Source: Tepidibacillus fermentans
GTDB taxonomy: Bacteria; Bacillota; Bacilli; Tepidibacillales; Tepidibacillaceae
Direction of reading: 5' to 3'
Assembly (NCBI RefSeq): GCF_004342885.1
Contig: NZ_SMAB01000008.1
Span: 1-64,000 of the forward strand
Length of the DNA stretch: 64,000 nucleotides
Part shown: positions 1-8,389 of the stretch, one piece after another
How positions within the stretch are numbered: the stretch's first letter is position 1
How the letters are laid out: each line of letters opens with the position of its first letter
Notes under the pieces: generated by a model
Told to the model about the DNA's origin: nothing
The model's database searches: none
The model's input: only the letters and a program-made list of their open reading frames with translations
Program-made: the position numbers and the translations under genes

Positions 1-2
1 TC

Positions 3-140
3 GTAAGACGTGTAGGGAAAGTGCAAGCACAGGCCGATAAAGAAATGGTGATGGAATTAGAGGAAGCCGCATCTTTACCTGACGGCAAAAAAGTGGACTA
101 TCTATATGTCGAAGCTGATGTGATTGACAAAATTTTATAG
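3..140 (+). pseudogene. Truncated transposase fragment, probably ISLre2 (UPF0236) family
   Basis: An open frame enters from the left edge and stops at a TAG ending at 140. The readable piece contains LPDGKKVDYLYVEAD, which resembles the stretch of ISLre2/UPF0236 transposases just before the conserved ADEDH acidic motif. After EAD the reading changes to VIDKIL and stops, so the catalytic DEDH continuation is absent. This suggests the element was cut there by a deletion or a later insertion. The family call rests on memory of the motif only. It marks the start of an accessory region that continues with Abi, HNH and restriction-type genes. Confidence 0.45.
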
Positions 141-226
141 CTGGAGTATTATAACATTAACAGAGCTCACCACGCCTCTTAACAATGCGTACCAAGGTGG
201 GACTTTTTATTTTGTGAGGGTTTTTT

Positions 227-1111
227 ATGGTGACTGATTTGTCAGCAAATAATAATATAAAAAAACCTACCACATTTGAGGAACAAATTGAAATATTAAA
301 AGCGCGAAACATGGTTATTTCAGATGTGGAGAAGGCAAAAAATATCTTAAAAAGAATAAGCTATTATCGCTTAAGTGCATATATGCTGACACTAAAAGAA
401 AATGACAGGTTTTATGACGGTATTTCTCTTGAAGATGTTTATAACCTTTACGAATTTGATAAGAAATTAAGAAATTTGTTGTTGGGTATGCTCGAAAGCA
501 TAGAAATAACTTTCAGGACTCATATAGCATATTTACTTGCGCATAAATATGGACCTATAGGATATCTAGACAAAAACAATTTCCAAAATGATCAATATCA
601 CAATGACATGATTTTACAAATTAACAAAGAAATAGACAGAAGTGATGAATTGTTTATCAAGCACTATAAGGATAAGTATAAAGGAATATTTCCAATATGG
701 GTTGCAATTGAAGTTACATCCTTTGGATTATTGTCAAAGATTTTTTCAAATATGAAAAATGTAGACAAAAAAGAAATAGCCGAAAGTTATTATAATATTC
801 CCTATAGGTATATAGAAAGTTGGTTATATGTCTTTTCTACTATTAGAAATATTTGTGCCCATTATGGTAGGCTTTATAATCGTAAACTGACAATTACACC
901 TCGTTTAGATAAAAAAGATAAAATGAAAGGCATTAACAATAATAGTATTTTTTCAGTTTTATATATAATGGGAAAGGTCTATTTAAACAAGCCCGCATGG
1001 GAGTCTTTTGTAACTAACATTAAGGCATTAATCGAAGAATATGAAAATGTAGATATAAAGCTGATGGGTTTTCCAGCAAAATGGGAAATGTTATTAAGAC
1101 AGGTACAGTAA
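227..1111 (+). CDS. Abi_2-family abortive-infection-like protein (HEPN type)
   Basis: This 294-residue protein matches the Abi_2 (AbiD/AbiF-like) family in length and layout. The N-terminus carries the typical TTFEEQIEILKARNM opening and an ISYYRLSAYM stretch (about 44-53). A helical core follows (FDKKLRNLLLGMLESIE, about 77-93), and the signature RNICAHYGRLYN lies at about 207-218. R207-N-I-C-A-H212 fits the R-x4-H motif of HEPN ribonucleases, so an RNA-cleaving anti-phage role is likely but inferred. The ATG at 227 has a GTGAGGG ribosome site. The gene is AT-rich and is followed by a hairpin terminator. It stands alone, with no visible antitoxin, beside phage- and restriction-derived genes. 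Confidence 0.85.
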   Translation: MVTDLSANNNIKKPTTFEEQIEILKARNMVISDVEKAKNILKRISYYRLSAYMLTLKENDRFYDGISLEDVYNLYEFDKKLRNLLLGMLESIEITFRTHIAYLLAHKYGPIGYLDKNNFQNDQYHNDMILQINKEIDRSDELFIKHYKDKYKGIFPIWVAIEVTSFGLLSKIFSNMKNVDKKEIAESYYNIPYRYIESWLYVFSTIRNICAHYGRLYNRKLTITPRLDKKDKMKGINNNSIFSVLYIMGKVYLNKPAWESFVTNIKALIEEYENVDIKLMGFPAKWEMLLRQVQ

Positions 1112-1183
1112 AAGTACAGTAAAGTGCCAGTGAGATGTCGTTTTTTTAGTGTTAAAATTTAAACTGAAAAAATATAGCTGTAG

Positions 1184-1210
1184 CTCTCGGAAGCCATCCG
1201 GGAGTTTTTT
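1184..1210 (+). terminator. Rho-independent terminator
   Basis: The stem CTCTCGG/CCGGGAG (one G-U pair) has a seven-base loop and is followed by six T residues. It lies 70 bases after the Abi gene and just before the small Cys-rich ORF. Confidence 0.75.
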
Positions 1211-1235
1211 ATTGCTCAAAAACGGAGAGATACAT

Positions 1236-1334
1236 ATGTGCAAGTGCAAAGGCTGTATTTGGGGAACATGGCTGACACGCCGGAAGGTGTTGTGCATGTT
1301 CCCCGTTTGTTTCAAAAAAAGGATAAGCTGGTGA
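1236..1334 (+). CDS. Small Cys-rich ORF upstream of HNH nuclease
   Basis: This 32-residue ORF (MCKCKGCIWGTWLTRRK...) carries five cysteines and starts at an ATG preceded by a GGAGAG ribosome site. Its stop lies six bases before the start of the HNH gene, a spacing typical of translational coupling. Short Cys-rich products of this kind occur beside HNH genes in phage packaging modules, but I cannot name a family. A longer in-frame reading back to 1149 has no start codon with a ribosome site and would run through the terminator hairpin, so I prefer the ATG at 1236. Function unknown; zinc binding is possible from the CKCKGC pattern. Confidence 0.45.
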   Translation: MCKCKGCIWGTWLTRRKVLCMFPVCFKKRISW

Positions 1335-1340
1335 AGCCTG

Positions 1341-1709
1341 ATGCCAAGAAGACCTAAACGAACCTGCAGCCACCCTGGTTGCCCAGCCTTGACCGATGGA
1401 CAGTATTGTGACCGACACAGCAGGGAGGAATATAAAAAATATAACCGTTTCAAAAGGGACAATTTCAGCAAGCGGTTCTATAACTCACACCAATGGCAGC
1501 GGCTTCGAAAACAGAAGATTGCCATAAACCCCCTGTGCGAGCACTGCGAAAGAGAAGGCAAGATAACGCCTGCAACGGTTGTGGACCATATTGTACCTAT
1601 CAAGGAAGGTGGTGCTGCCTTGGATATAAATAACTTGCAGAGCCTGTGCAAACGCTGCCATGATTCAAAAACGGCGCGGGAGGACAGACGCTGGGGAAAA
1701 AACAGGTGA
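1341..1709 (+). CDS. Phage-type HNH endonuclease
   Basis: This 122-residue protein has the HNH layout. Paired cysteines CEHCE lie at about residues 67-71. The VVDHIVP motif (catalytic His) is followed by the central Asn in INNLQSLC, then CKRCH with the last His. A further Cys/His set near the N-terminus (CSHPGCPALTDGQYCDRH) may bind zinc. Small HNH proteins of this size normally sit next to the terminase genes of tailed phages and help DNA packaging at cos sites. No terminase, portal or other phage gene follows, so this looks like a relic of a prophage end. The ORF is complete and may still be expressed with the small ORF upstream. Confidence 0.85.
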   Translation: MPRRPKRTCSHPGCPALTDGQYCDRHSREEYKKYNRFKRDNFSKRFYNSHQWQRLRKQKIAINPLCEHCEREGKITPATVVDHIVPIKEGGAALDINNLQSLCKRCHDSKTAREDRRWGKNR

Positions 1710-2031
1710 GCTTCTACAGCTCACCTAGGGATATAGCTATTAAATTTTGATCCCATGCTTTCTTAGTAAGTCATCTGTTGCCTTTCTCACTTTGAGATAA
1801 TCGTGGTAGAAGAAAACCAGGATAGTTGTCAGTATACTCATTCATTTTAGGCCTGAGTTACCAAACAGAGTGCGTAGTTTCCAACAAGAATATGTTTATA
1901 AAGCCTTGCGCAGTAAGGCTTTATGAGCTTTTGGGAGGCTTCAATTCGCGGTGATAAAGCTAAACCGACTATGTTTCCATGGACGAAGAAAGATGTACTA
2001 ATAGCATCAACAGACTAAAAAATATAAAAAT
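1710..2031. other. Gene-poor stretch with a short ORF remnant
   Basis: No full gene is visible between the HNH gene and the hsd operator. A 31-codon ORF at 1923-2018 (+) begins MSFWEASIRGDKAKPT and has a weak TAAGG site, but I recognise no family, and it may be the tail of a lost gene. A small hairpin (AAGCCTTGCGCAGTAAGGCTT) lies at about 1900-1921. The stretch looks like decayed mobile DNA. Confidence 0.35.
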
Positions 2032-2061
2032 AATATTTTAGTATATACATACTAAAATATT
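2032..2061. promoter_or_regulatory. Perfect 13-bp palindrome upstream of the hsd-like operon
   Basis: Arms AATATTTTAGTAT and ATACTAAAATATT are separated by four bases. A TATGAT (-10-like) hexamer follows directly at 2062-2067, about 55 bases before the first gene. The placement suits an operator for a controller or repressor. A hairpin role is also possible. Confidence 0.55.
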
Positions 2062-2120
2062 TATGATACACTACTATCAATGGAAGAATTTACACGTTTG
2101 GATGGGAAAGGAGGAAAATC

Positions 2121-3704
2121 GTGAACCCATCAATAGATATTTTTATTAATTCGTTTGCTGTGCGCGGTATTACCTCCCGAGAGCAATTATTGAACGAAAT
2201 GTTACGCGTCAAACTTACAGCGCGAGCCGTGAAATCACAGAAAAAATCTCTACAGGATGGAGAGCAGCTTTTCGAATTAATGAAGCATTCTACCGAAAGT
2301 ACAATCCTGGGATACTTTCCGGGCGACAGGGATTTCTTTTCTTCTATTTATAAGGTTGCACAAGAAATTGATCTGATTGAGTATACACTTAAACTATACC
2401 AAAACGACCGTTTCGGACAAATATTCTCTCCAGCTTATTTGACGGAATATGTCTGTAGCCTGATAGATGATGCAAGATCACAGTCAATACTTATTGCTGA
2501 AGCAGAAAAAAGCCTATCAGGTCTTAAAGGCTTGGTGGAGAAGCATCAGTCAAGCAATATAACCTTTACCACATCTAATGTACTTATGTTTATGCTGCTT
2601 AAGCTTGTATTTGAAGAATATGAGAACGTCAGTATTCTTAATCAGTCGATATACCAAGAGCTCCTTGTTGACGCACGTTTTGACTTTATCTATTCACTGC
2701 CTGACTTTGGTGGCAAGATTGAAGGCGTTAACAATAAATTTATGTCCTCAAGACCAGATGTTGTGGCAACGCAGAATTTACTTCGACACTTATCTGACAG
2801 AGGCAAGCTGGTGACTGTACTCCCTGCTAAGATTACATTTGCAAGTGGTTCTGAAGCAAAGCTGCGTGAGCATATCATGACCCACTATCAATTGGAGGGT
2901 CTTTATAGTCTTCCCGAAGGTACTTTTAAGCCCTACGCTGCTATAAAAACCTATATGCTAACTATAGGCGCTGTAAAAAAGGAAAATGTGAGCGTGGGAT
3001 ATTTAGGTTATGATAATGGTCTTTATGTCGATAAAGTGAAGGTGGTGTCTAACGAAGATTTTGCCGCTCATGAGGATTGGCGAATTGAGCTTATACTCGC
3101 GGATGATGACGAGAATATCAGAAAGTATAAGACATCAACTCTTGAAAGAGTGAAACTTCATGAAGTTGCAGAGGTTTTTAGGGGAAAATCAATCCTGAAA
3201 AAGGATGTTAAGCCTGGAAAAATTCTGGTGCTAAATATTTCAAACATTACCGATACCGGCATTGATTATTCCAATATGGACAGTATTGATGAAGAAGAAC
3301 GAAAAATTAAAAGATATGAGCTGATAGACGGAGACATAGTCTTGTCCAGTAGAGGGTCGGCAATTAAAACAGGTGTATACCGTAAACAAAAAAATATCGT
3401 TATCGCCTCGGCCAATGTTATCGTTATCAGACCCAATAACAGGGTACTGAGCGATTACCTTAAGATATTCTTTGAGAGTCCTGTCGGAATAACGATTATA
3501 AAAAGTTTTCAACGAGGAACGTCCATTGTAAATATAAATCACACTGACATTGCGGAAATGGAAATACCGCTGTTGAGTATAGAGGAGCAGAAAGAGCTGG
3601 CAGCTCACTATGAAGCTGAAAGCACCCTGTATCGAGAAACTATCAGCAAGGCTGAGGAACGCTTTGCTGCTGAAAAAGAAAAAATCTATGAGAGACTATT
3701 ATAA
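2121..3704 (+). CDS. Degenerate N6-methyltransferase fused to a type I target-recognition domain
   Basis: This 527-residue protein joins two parts. Residues about 95-330 follow an N6-adenine methyltransferase fold: FGQIFSPAYLTEYV resembles the pre-motif region, and a later stretch gives KLVTVLPAKI and LYSLPEGTF. The catalytic signatures are missing. Where motif I (DPxCGSGG) is expected there is ILIAEAEKSL, and the NPPF/NPPY position reads YSLPDFGG (about 191-198). Residues about 340-510 are one HsdS-type recognition domain plus coiled helix (EVAEVFRGKSI, VLNISNI, IPLLSIEEQKELA). The protein therefore probably binds DNA without methylating it, and may act with the intact HsdM two genes downstream. 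Start ATG 2121 has an AAAGGAGG site. The role is inferred. Confidence 0.65.
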   Translation: MNPSIDIFINSFAVRGITSREQLLNEMLRVKLTARAVKSQKKSLQDGEQLFELMKHSTESTILGYFPGDRDFFSSIYKVAQEIDLIEYTLKLYQNDRFGQIFSPAYLTEYVCSLIDDARSQSILIAEAEKSLSGLKGLVEKHQSSNITFTTSNVLMFMLLKLVFEEYENVSILNQSIYQELLVDARFDFIYSLPDFGGKIEGVNNKFMSSRPDVVATQNLLRHLSDRGKLVTVLPAKITFASGSEAKLREHIMTHYQLEGLYSLPEGTFKPYAAIKTYMLTIGAVKKENVSVGYLGYDNGLYVDKVKVVSNEDFAAHEDWRIELILADDDENIRKYKTSTLERVKLHEVAEVFRGKSILKKDVKPGKILVLNISNITDTGIDYSNMDSIDEEERKIKRYELIDGDIVLSSRGSAIKTGVYRKQKNIVIASANVIVIRPNNRVLSDYLKIFFESPVGITIIKSFQRGTSIVNINHTDIAEMEIPLLSIEEQKELAAHYEAESTLYRETISKAEERFAAEKEKIYERLL

Positions 3705-3721
3705 GAAAGGGGATAAAAAAT

Positions 3722-4213
3722 ATGGCGATTAAAGAATTTGAGTTTATGCATGGTGGAGTTATAACTAGATTATTAAGAAAAGATGTACCGATGCAGTTAA
3801 CCCTAGTAGAAACAAATTCAAATGATAGCAAAGCAGTTTATAAACTTTTAACGCAAAAAAATAATGAGCTGATCTTATACATAAAATATCGATCTAAACC
3901 AGAGCAAAGGAAAAAAGAAGGGTATACATGGATCTTTAATTTTACACAAAACAATCTAAAAGAGTTGTGCTCGTATAAAGATGGTAATTTTATGGTTGCG
4001 CTCGTATGTGGCAAAGAAGAACAGTTAAATAATAGCGAAGTATGCTTATTAGATAAACAGCAGGTTACAAGTAGCATTGATATCCATTCTAAATCTAGTC
4101 AAACAATAACTGTTAAGCTTCAGGCCCGTAAAGGTTTCAGGGTTTACGGTACGATGACAGTAGGTGAGTCAATAATCGTTCCAAGAAATAAAATAAATAC
4201 AATTGAAGTTTAA
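3722..4213 (+). CDS. Conserved hypothetical protein of restriction-type loci
   Basis: This 163-residue protein has no signal peptide or membrane segment. Its opening (FEFMHGGVITRLLRKD), central ALVCGKEEQ and closing LIVP-like IIVPRNKI resemble small uncharacterised proteins that I recall beside methyltransferase and restriction genes. I know no assigned activity for them. It lies 17 bases after the degenerate methyltransferase gene and 13 bases before hsdM, with an AAAGGGGATA ribosome site, so it is part of the same operon. A role as a modifier, inhibitor or effector of the system would be a guess from position. Confidence 0.6.
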   Translation: MAIKEFEFMHGGVITRLLRKDVPMQLTLVETNSNDSKAVYKLLTQKNNELILYIKYRSKPEQRKKEGYTWIFNFTQNNLKELCSYKDGNFMVALVCGKEEQLNNSEVCLLDKQQVTSSIDIHSKSSQTITVKLQARKGFRVYGTMTVGESIIVPRNKINTIEV

Positions 4214-4226
4214 AGGAGGATGAAAA

Positions 4227-5729
4227 ATGGCAACAGTAAATTTGGGGTTTGAAAATAATCTATGGGAAATGGCAGATAAACTGCGCGGCAACATTGAGGC
4301 TTCAGAATACAAGCATGTAGTACTGGGACTTATTTTCCTTAAATACATTTCCGATGCTTTTGAAGAGAGATATAACGAATTAGTCGCAGAAGGCGAAGGT
4401 TTTGAGGAAGACATAGACGCCTATACCGAGGAGAATATATTTTTTGTTCCAAAAGAAGCCCGTTGGGATTACATAAAAGCCAATGCCAAGCAGCCTACTA
4501 TCGGACAGATTATCGATGAAGCAATGATAGCTATTGAAAAGGAAAACGCCTCTCTAAAAGGCGTACTGCCGAAAAACTATGCCCGTCCCGAAATAGATAA
4601 AACAAAACTTGGTGAGCTTATTGACCTCTTTTCCTTTAAGGTTGGCGATAAAGAGGCAAGAGCAAAAGATGTGCTCGGCAGGGTCTATGAATACTTCCTT
4701 GGCAAGTTTGGTTCGTCGGAAGGCGAATTTTACACTCCGCCATCCATCGTGAAACTGCTTGTTGAAATGATTGAGCCCTATAAAGGCAGGGTTTATGACC
4801 CATGCTGCGGGTCCGGCGGTATGTTTGTGCAGAGCCAAAGATTCGTTGAAGAACACAGCGGAAGAAAGGACGACATCTATATCTTTGGACAGGAATACAC
4901 TGCTACCACCTGGAGGCTTTGCAAAATGAACCTTGCGATCAGGGGTATTGACGGAAACCTTGGTGAGCGGGATGCGGATACCTTTTCCAATGATCTCCAC
5001 AAGATGCTGAAGGCGGACTATATACTTGCCAATCCACCCTTTAATATCAAGGACTGGGGAGCTAACAGGCTTGTCGATGATGTCCGTTGGAAGTATGGCA
5101 TGCCTCCAGCGGGGAATGCCAACTATGCATGGATACAGCATATTATTTCCAAGCTCTCGCCAAATGGTGTAGCGGGCTTTGTCATGGCAAACGGCGCTTT
5201 GTCTACCAATACAACCAGTGAAGCCGAGATAAGGAAGAATATTATCGAAGACAAACTAGTGGACTGCATCATCACCCTGCCGCCCAACCTTTTCTATAAT
5301 GTAACTATTCCTGCTTCTCTATGGTTTTTAACAAGGAATAAGAAATCGGCAGGCAGGGATCGCAGCAACGAAATCCTCTTTATTGATGCCCGTAAGATGG
5401 GTACGATGGTTGACCGCAAGCACAGGGAACTTGACTATGAGACAGAGATAAAATATATCGCCGATATCTACCACAAATGGAAAAAGGGCGAAGGTTACGA
5501 GGACATCAAAGGATTCTGCAAATCTGCCACTTTGGATGAAGTGCGCTCCCATGAATATATTCTCACCCCCGGCAGGTACGTGGGCATTGAAGAACGGGTC
5601 GATGACGGGGAGCCTTTTGACGAAAAGATGACAAGGCTTACCGGTGAGCTTGCCGAGATGTTTGCAAAGCGCAAGTCTCTGGAGGAGGAAATCCGCAAAA
5701 GACTGGGGGCAATTGGGTATGAGTTTTGA
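4227..5729 (+). CDS. hsdM: Type I restriction-modification system M subunit (HsdM)
   Basis: This 500-residue N6-adenine methyltransferase is of normal length. The HsdM_N domain (about 8-135) carries the usual [20 protein letters not shown] opening. The catalytic domain has [10 protein letters not shown] (167-175), motif I DPCCGSGG (191-198) for S-adenosylmethionine binding, and motif IV NPPF (269-272) for adenine methylation, so it should be active if paired with a specificity subunit. The GGAGG site and ATG at 4227 are clear. The only specificity candidates nearby are the single-domain fusion upstream and a 28-codon hsdS stump downstream. No HsdR gene is in the window. Its base composition is GC-richer than the core genes, which suggests transfer. 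Confidence 0.95.
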   Translation: MATVNLGFENNLWEMADKLRGNIEASEYKHVVLGLIFLKYISDAFEERYNELVAEGEGFEEDIDAYTEENIFFVPKEARWDYIKANAKQPTIGQIIDEAMIAIEKENASLKGVLPKNYARPEIDKTKLGELIDLFSFKVGDKEARAKDVLGRVYEYFLGKFGSSEGEFYTPPSIVKLLVEMIEPYKGRVYDPCCGSGGMFVQSQRFVEEHSGRKDDIYIFGQEYTATTWRLCKMNLAIRGIDGNLGERDADTFSNDLHKMLKADYILANPPFNIKDWGANRLVDDVRWKYGMPPAGNANYAWIQHIISKLSPNGVAGFVMANGALSTNTTSEAEIRKNIIEDKLVDCIITLPPNLFYNVTIPASLWFLTRNKKSAGRDRSNEILFIDARKMGTMVDRKHRELDYETEIKYIADIYHKWKKGEGYEDIKGFCKSATLDEVRSHEYILTPGRYVGIEERVDDGEPFDEKMTRLTGELAEMFAKRKSLEEEIRKRLGAIGYEF

Positions 5730-6747
5730 AAATAATTCCGAAATATTAATGTACCAGACTGAAGATGGGAAAACAAAGATTGAAGTGAGAATGGAAGATG
5801 AAACGGTCTGGTTGACTCAGGCTCAAATGGCTGAACTTTTTCAGACCAGTAAACAGAATGTTAGTCTGCATATCAATAATGTATTTAAAGAAGGCGAACT
5901 TGATGAAATTTCAGTTGTCAAGGAATACTTGACAACTGCTGCTGACGGTAAGAAATACAAGACGAAATTTTATAACTTGGATGTTATTATCTCCGTCGGC
6001 TACCGCGTTAAATCCCACAGAGGTACGCAGTTCAGGATTTGGGCAACCCAAAGGCTTAAGGAATACATCATCAAAGGATTTACAATGAATGATGACTTGC
6101 TGAAAAAAGCAGGCGGAGGCAATTATTTTGAGGAATTGTTGGAGCGTATCCGGGATATTCGCTCCAGTGAAAAAGTCTTTTATCGTAAGATTTTAGATAT
6201 TTATGCCACCAGTATTGATTATTCACCGGATGCGGCCATTTCACAACAGTTTTTTCAAACGGTCCAGAACAAAATGCACTGGGCGGCCCATGGGCATACT
6301 GCGGCAGAAATAGTGTATCTGAGAGCTGATAGTACAAAGCCTTTTATGGGAATGACCAACTTTACCGGTTCTAAGCCTACCAGGTCAGAATCCCAGATAG
6401 CCAAAAACTATCTTACAGAGGATGAACTGGCTGTACTAAACCGCATCGTCAATGCTTATATCGAATTTGCCGAGCTTCAGGCAATGCGCAGAAAACCCAT
6501 GTACATGGCCGACTGGATAGAAAAATTGGATGATTTCCTTAAAATGAGCGACAGTGAGATTCTTACGCATGCAGGCAAAATCAGCCACCAACAAGCCACT
6601 CAAAAGGCAATAGAAGAGTATGAGAAGTATAGGGAACAGATCAAAAATGAGCTTTCAGAGGTCGAGAAGCACTTTTTAGAAAGCATTGACAAGACGGCTA
6701 AGGCGCTGAAAGGAAAAAAGGATAGTGCTGGAGGTGATGGGGTGTGA
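5719..6747 (+). CDS. RhuM-family protein of the hsd locus
   Basis: This 342-residue protein matches the virulence RhuM family. The N-terminal DNA-binding-like region reads [20 protein letters not shown] (about 29-48), followed by the conserved [20 protein letters not shown] (about 93-112) and a long helical C-terminus. Members are common cargo inside type I restriction operons. Their biochemical role is unsettled, though similarity to phage antirepressor-type DNA-binding domains is known. The ATG at 5719 overlaps the end of hsdM by 11 bases and has a GGGGG-rich site. Its own stop overlaps the GTG of the broken hsdS by four bases, so the three genes were translationally coupled. Confidence 0.85.
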   Translation: MSFENNSEILMYQTEDGKTKIEVRMEDETVWLTQAQMAELFQTSKQNVSLHINNVFKEGELDEISVVKEYLTTAADGKKYKTKFYNLDVIISVGYRVKSHRGTQFRIWATQRLKEYIIKGFTMNDDLLKKAGGGNYFEELLERIRDIRSSEKVFYRKILDIYATSIDYSPDAAISQQFFQTVQNKMHWAAHGHTAAEIVYLRADSTKPFMGMTNFTGSKPTRSESQIAKNYLTEDELAVLNRIVNAYIEFAELQAMRRKPMYMADWIEKLDDFLKMSDSEILTHAGKISHQQATQKAIEEYEKYREQIKNELSEVEKHFLESIDKTAKALKGKKDSAGGDGV

Positions 6748-6830
6748 GTTTTAGTGAGTGGAGAGAAACGAAATTAGATGAAGTCCTTAATTTTTACAAC
6801 GGTAAGAAAAGACCAACGGAAACAGGATGA
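6744..6830 (+). pseudogene. hsdS: hsdS specificity gene truncated after 28 codons
   Basis: Starting at a GTG that overlaps the RhuM stop (GTGA), the frame reads [20 protein letters not shown] and then KKRPTETG-stop. SEWxETKLxEVxxxxxG is the normal beginning of an HsdS subunit (usually about 400 residues), so more than 90 percent of the gene is missing. From about 6822 the sequence continues as the HAMP end of a histidine kinase in another frame. That places a deletion or insertion junction in this short stretch. With this gene gone, HsdM has no classic specificity subunit. Confidence 0.8.
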
Positions 6831-7531
6831 AATTGGAAGATTGGCAAAGGCCATGAATGAAGAAACATGCACTAAAACAAGCGGAAGAAGACGAAAAAAA
6901 ATTTTTACAAAGTATCTCGCATGACTTGAAGACCCCGGTAATGGTGATTATGAGTTATGCACAAGCGATTATTGATGGCATGTATGTAGATTCTACAGAA
7001 AATACGGCAATGATTATAAAAAATGAAGCGGTTCGGTTAGAGAAAAAAATAAAACAAATTTTATATCTAAATACGCTTGATTATATTTTAGAGCATGATC
7101 AGGAACAGGATGAAGTGTATCTGGACAAATTATTGACTTATCTTGTTCATAATTTTCAACAAGTAAATCTTGATTTATCATGGGAGTTGAATATAGAAAC
7201 AAAACCAGCCATCGTCATAGGCAACCCGGATAGTATAAGAGTTTCGATTGAAAATATTTTGGAAAATCAACTTAGATATGCAGCTAAGAGTATCCGAGTT
7301 TCTTTGCGTGAAAATGGGCCATATTGGGCAATCGAAATAGGCAATGATGGACCTCCGATTCCAGAAAAAGATCTAGAGCAGATTTTTGAAAATCTTTATA
7401 AAGGAGATAATGGAAAATTCGGACTCGGTTTAGCGATCTCTAAAAAAATTATTCATTATTATCATGGCAAAGTACATGCGGAAAATAAAAATGGTCAGGT
7501 CCGCTTTACGATTAGTTATCCAAAAAAATAA
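6822..7531 (+). pseudogene. Sensor histidine kinase lacking its N-terminal half
   Basis: The intact frame 6857-7531 gives 224 residues: HisKA with the H box SISHDLKTP (His22), an N box (ENILENQLRYA), G1 (IGNDGPPIPE) and G2 (FGLGLAISKKI). This is a complete kinase core with no sensor or membrane region. Immediately upstream, in another frame, 6826-6858 encodes DEIGRLAKAMN, the typical last helix of a HAMP domain. The original gene was therefore longer and is now both truncated at the hsdS junction and frameshifted, perhaps by loss of one ATGAA unit. An ATG at 6857 could still make a soluble kinase core, but no ribosome site is evident. No response regulator gene adjoins it. Confidence 0.7.
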
Positions 7532-7678
7532 ATATCTATTTTTCTGTACTTAGGCTTAAATTAAGAATGAAAAAAGTGAATATTTCGGTTCATCAAGCAT
7601 TAAAGGCATTAAGAGCTTTTTAAATTTGCACGATAAGTAATACAATAAATATTGTTTTTACTTTGTGAGGTGAAAAAA

Positions 7679-8275
7679 ATGGAACAAAAGTTTTATAAAA
7701 AAATATACTCAGTTCAAGAATTTTATGTAATCCTATATAAAGGGTTAAGAACAATCAAGTATATGATAAAAAGTAAGAAGAGCAAGGAACTGACTCCCGA
7801 TTTTATTGAAAGGATTATGTTGGCTGTTACTGAGGTTAATGGCTGTGAAGTATGTACGTATGGGCATACAAAAATGGCTCTAGAGCAGGGAATGAGCAAT
7901 GAAGAAGTACAGATGCTTTTATCAGGTATTACCGATGGCATTCCAAATGAGGAAGTCAAGGCTATACTTTTTGCCCAGCATTATGCTGATAGCAGAGGGA
8001 ATCCTACGGTGGATTCCTGGAAACGAATCGTTGAAGCTTACGGAACAACAAAAGCTTTGGGGATTTTAGGTGCGATACGGGCTATTATGATTGGAAATGC
8101 TTATGGTATCGCTTTGAGTGCATTTCGTAGCCGCCTGAGAGGTAAGCCTATTCAAAAAAGCAACTTGCTATACGAAATTAGTATGATTTTGAGCATCATG
8201 GTGTTCTTGCCGGTTGCTTTTATACATGGTCTCATCTCTGATATATTGAGAATTCCGATTATTCGGGTTGAATAA
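7679..8275 (+). CDS. Carboxymuconolactone decarboxylase / AhpD-like family protein
   Basis: This 198-residue protein carries the AhpD-like redox motif NGCEVCTYGHTKMALEQGMS, with C-x2-C-x3-H at about residues 54-61 in the all-helical CMD fold. Related proteins use the cysteine pair as a peroxide-linked thiol reductant. The C-terminus adds a hydrophobic segment (about 163-190, SMILSIMVFLPVAFIHGLIS) that may anchor it to the membrane. I chose the ATG at 7679 because of the GTGAGGTG site 6-7 bases upstream; a TTG at 7652 is the only longer option. A second, mostly lost relative of its C-terminus lies at about 15.9 kb. Confidence 0.8.
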   Translation: MEQKFYKKIYSVQEFYVILYKGLRTIKYMIKSKKSKELTPDFIERIMLAVTEVNGCEVCTYGHTKMALEQGMSNEEVQMLLSGITDGIPNEEVKAILFAQHYADSRGNPTVDSWKRIVEAYGTTKALGILGAIRAIMIGNAYGIALSAFRSRLRGKPIQKSNLLYEISMILSIMVFLPVAFIHGLISDILRIPIIRVE

Positions 8276-8314
8276 ATAGGCAAATAAGCAAGAAAGACAA
8301 AGAGGATTCTAGAT

Positions 8315-8389
8315 ATGGGAAAAAGTAGAGTTGAACTTAAAAAGAAAATTTTTCAGAGGATAAGGCTGTTCCAAAAAGTCATAAATGAA
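8315..8389 (+). pseudogene. Short truncated ORF, possibly the start of a TetR-type regulator
   Basis: An ATG at about 8315 opens MGKSRVELKKKIFQRI and then runs into the hairpin element at 8362, stopping within it. The first 15 residues look like the N-terminal helix of TetR regulators (xxLKKKIFQxAIxLF), which is weak evidence. If correct, the hairpin or its parent element removed the rest of the gene. Confidence 0.3.

Noticed and set aside
4554-5141. Long open frame (195 codons) on the minus strand inside hsdM
   Set aside because: It lies fully within a well-supported hsdM gene, has no ribosome site, and its translation shows no known motif; it is a shadow frame.
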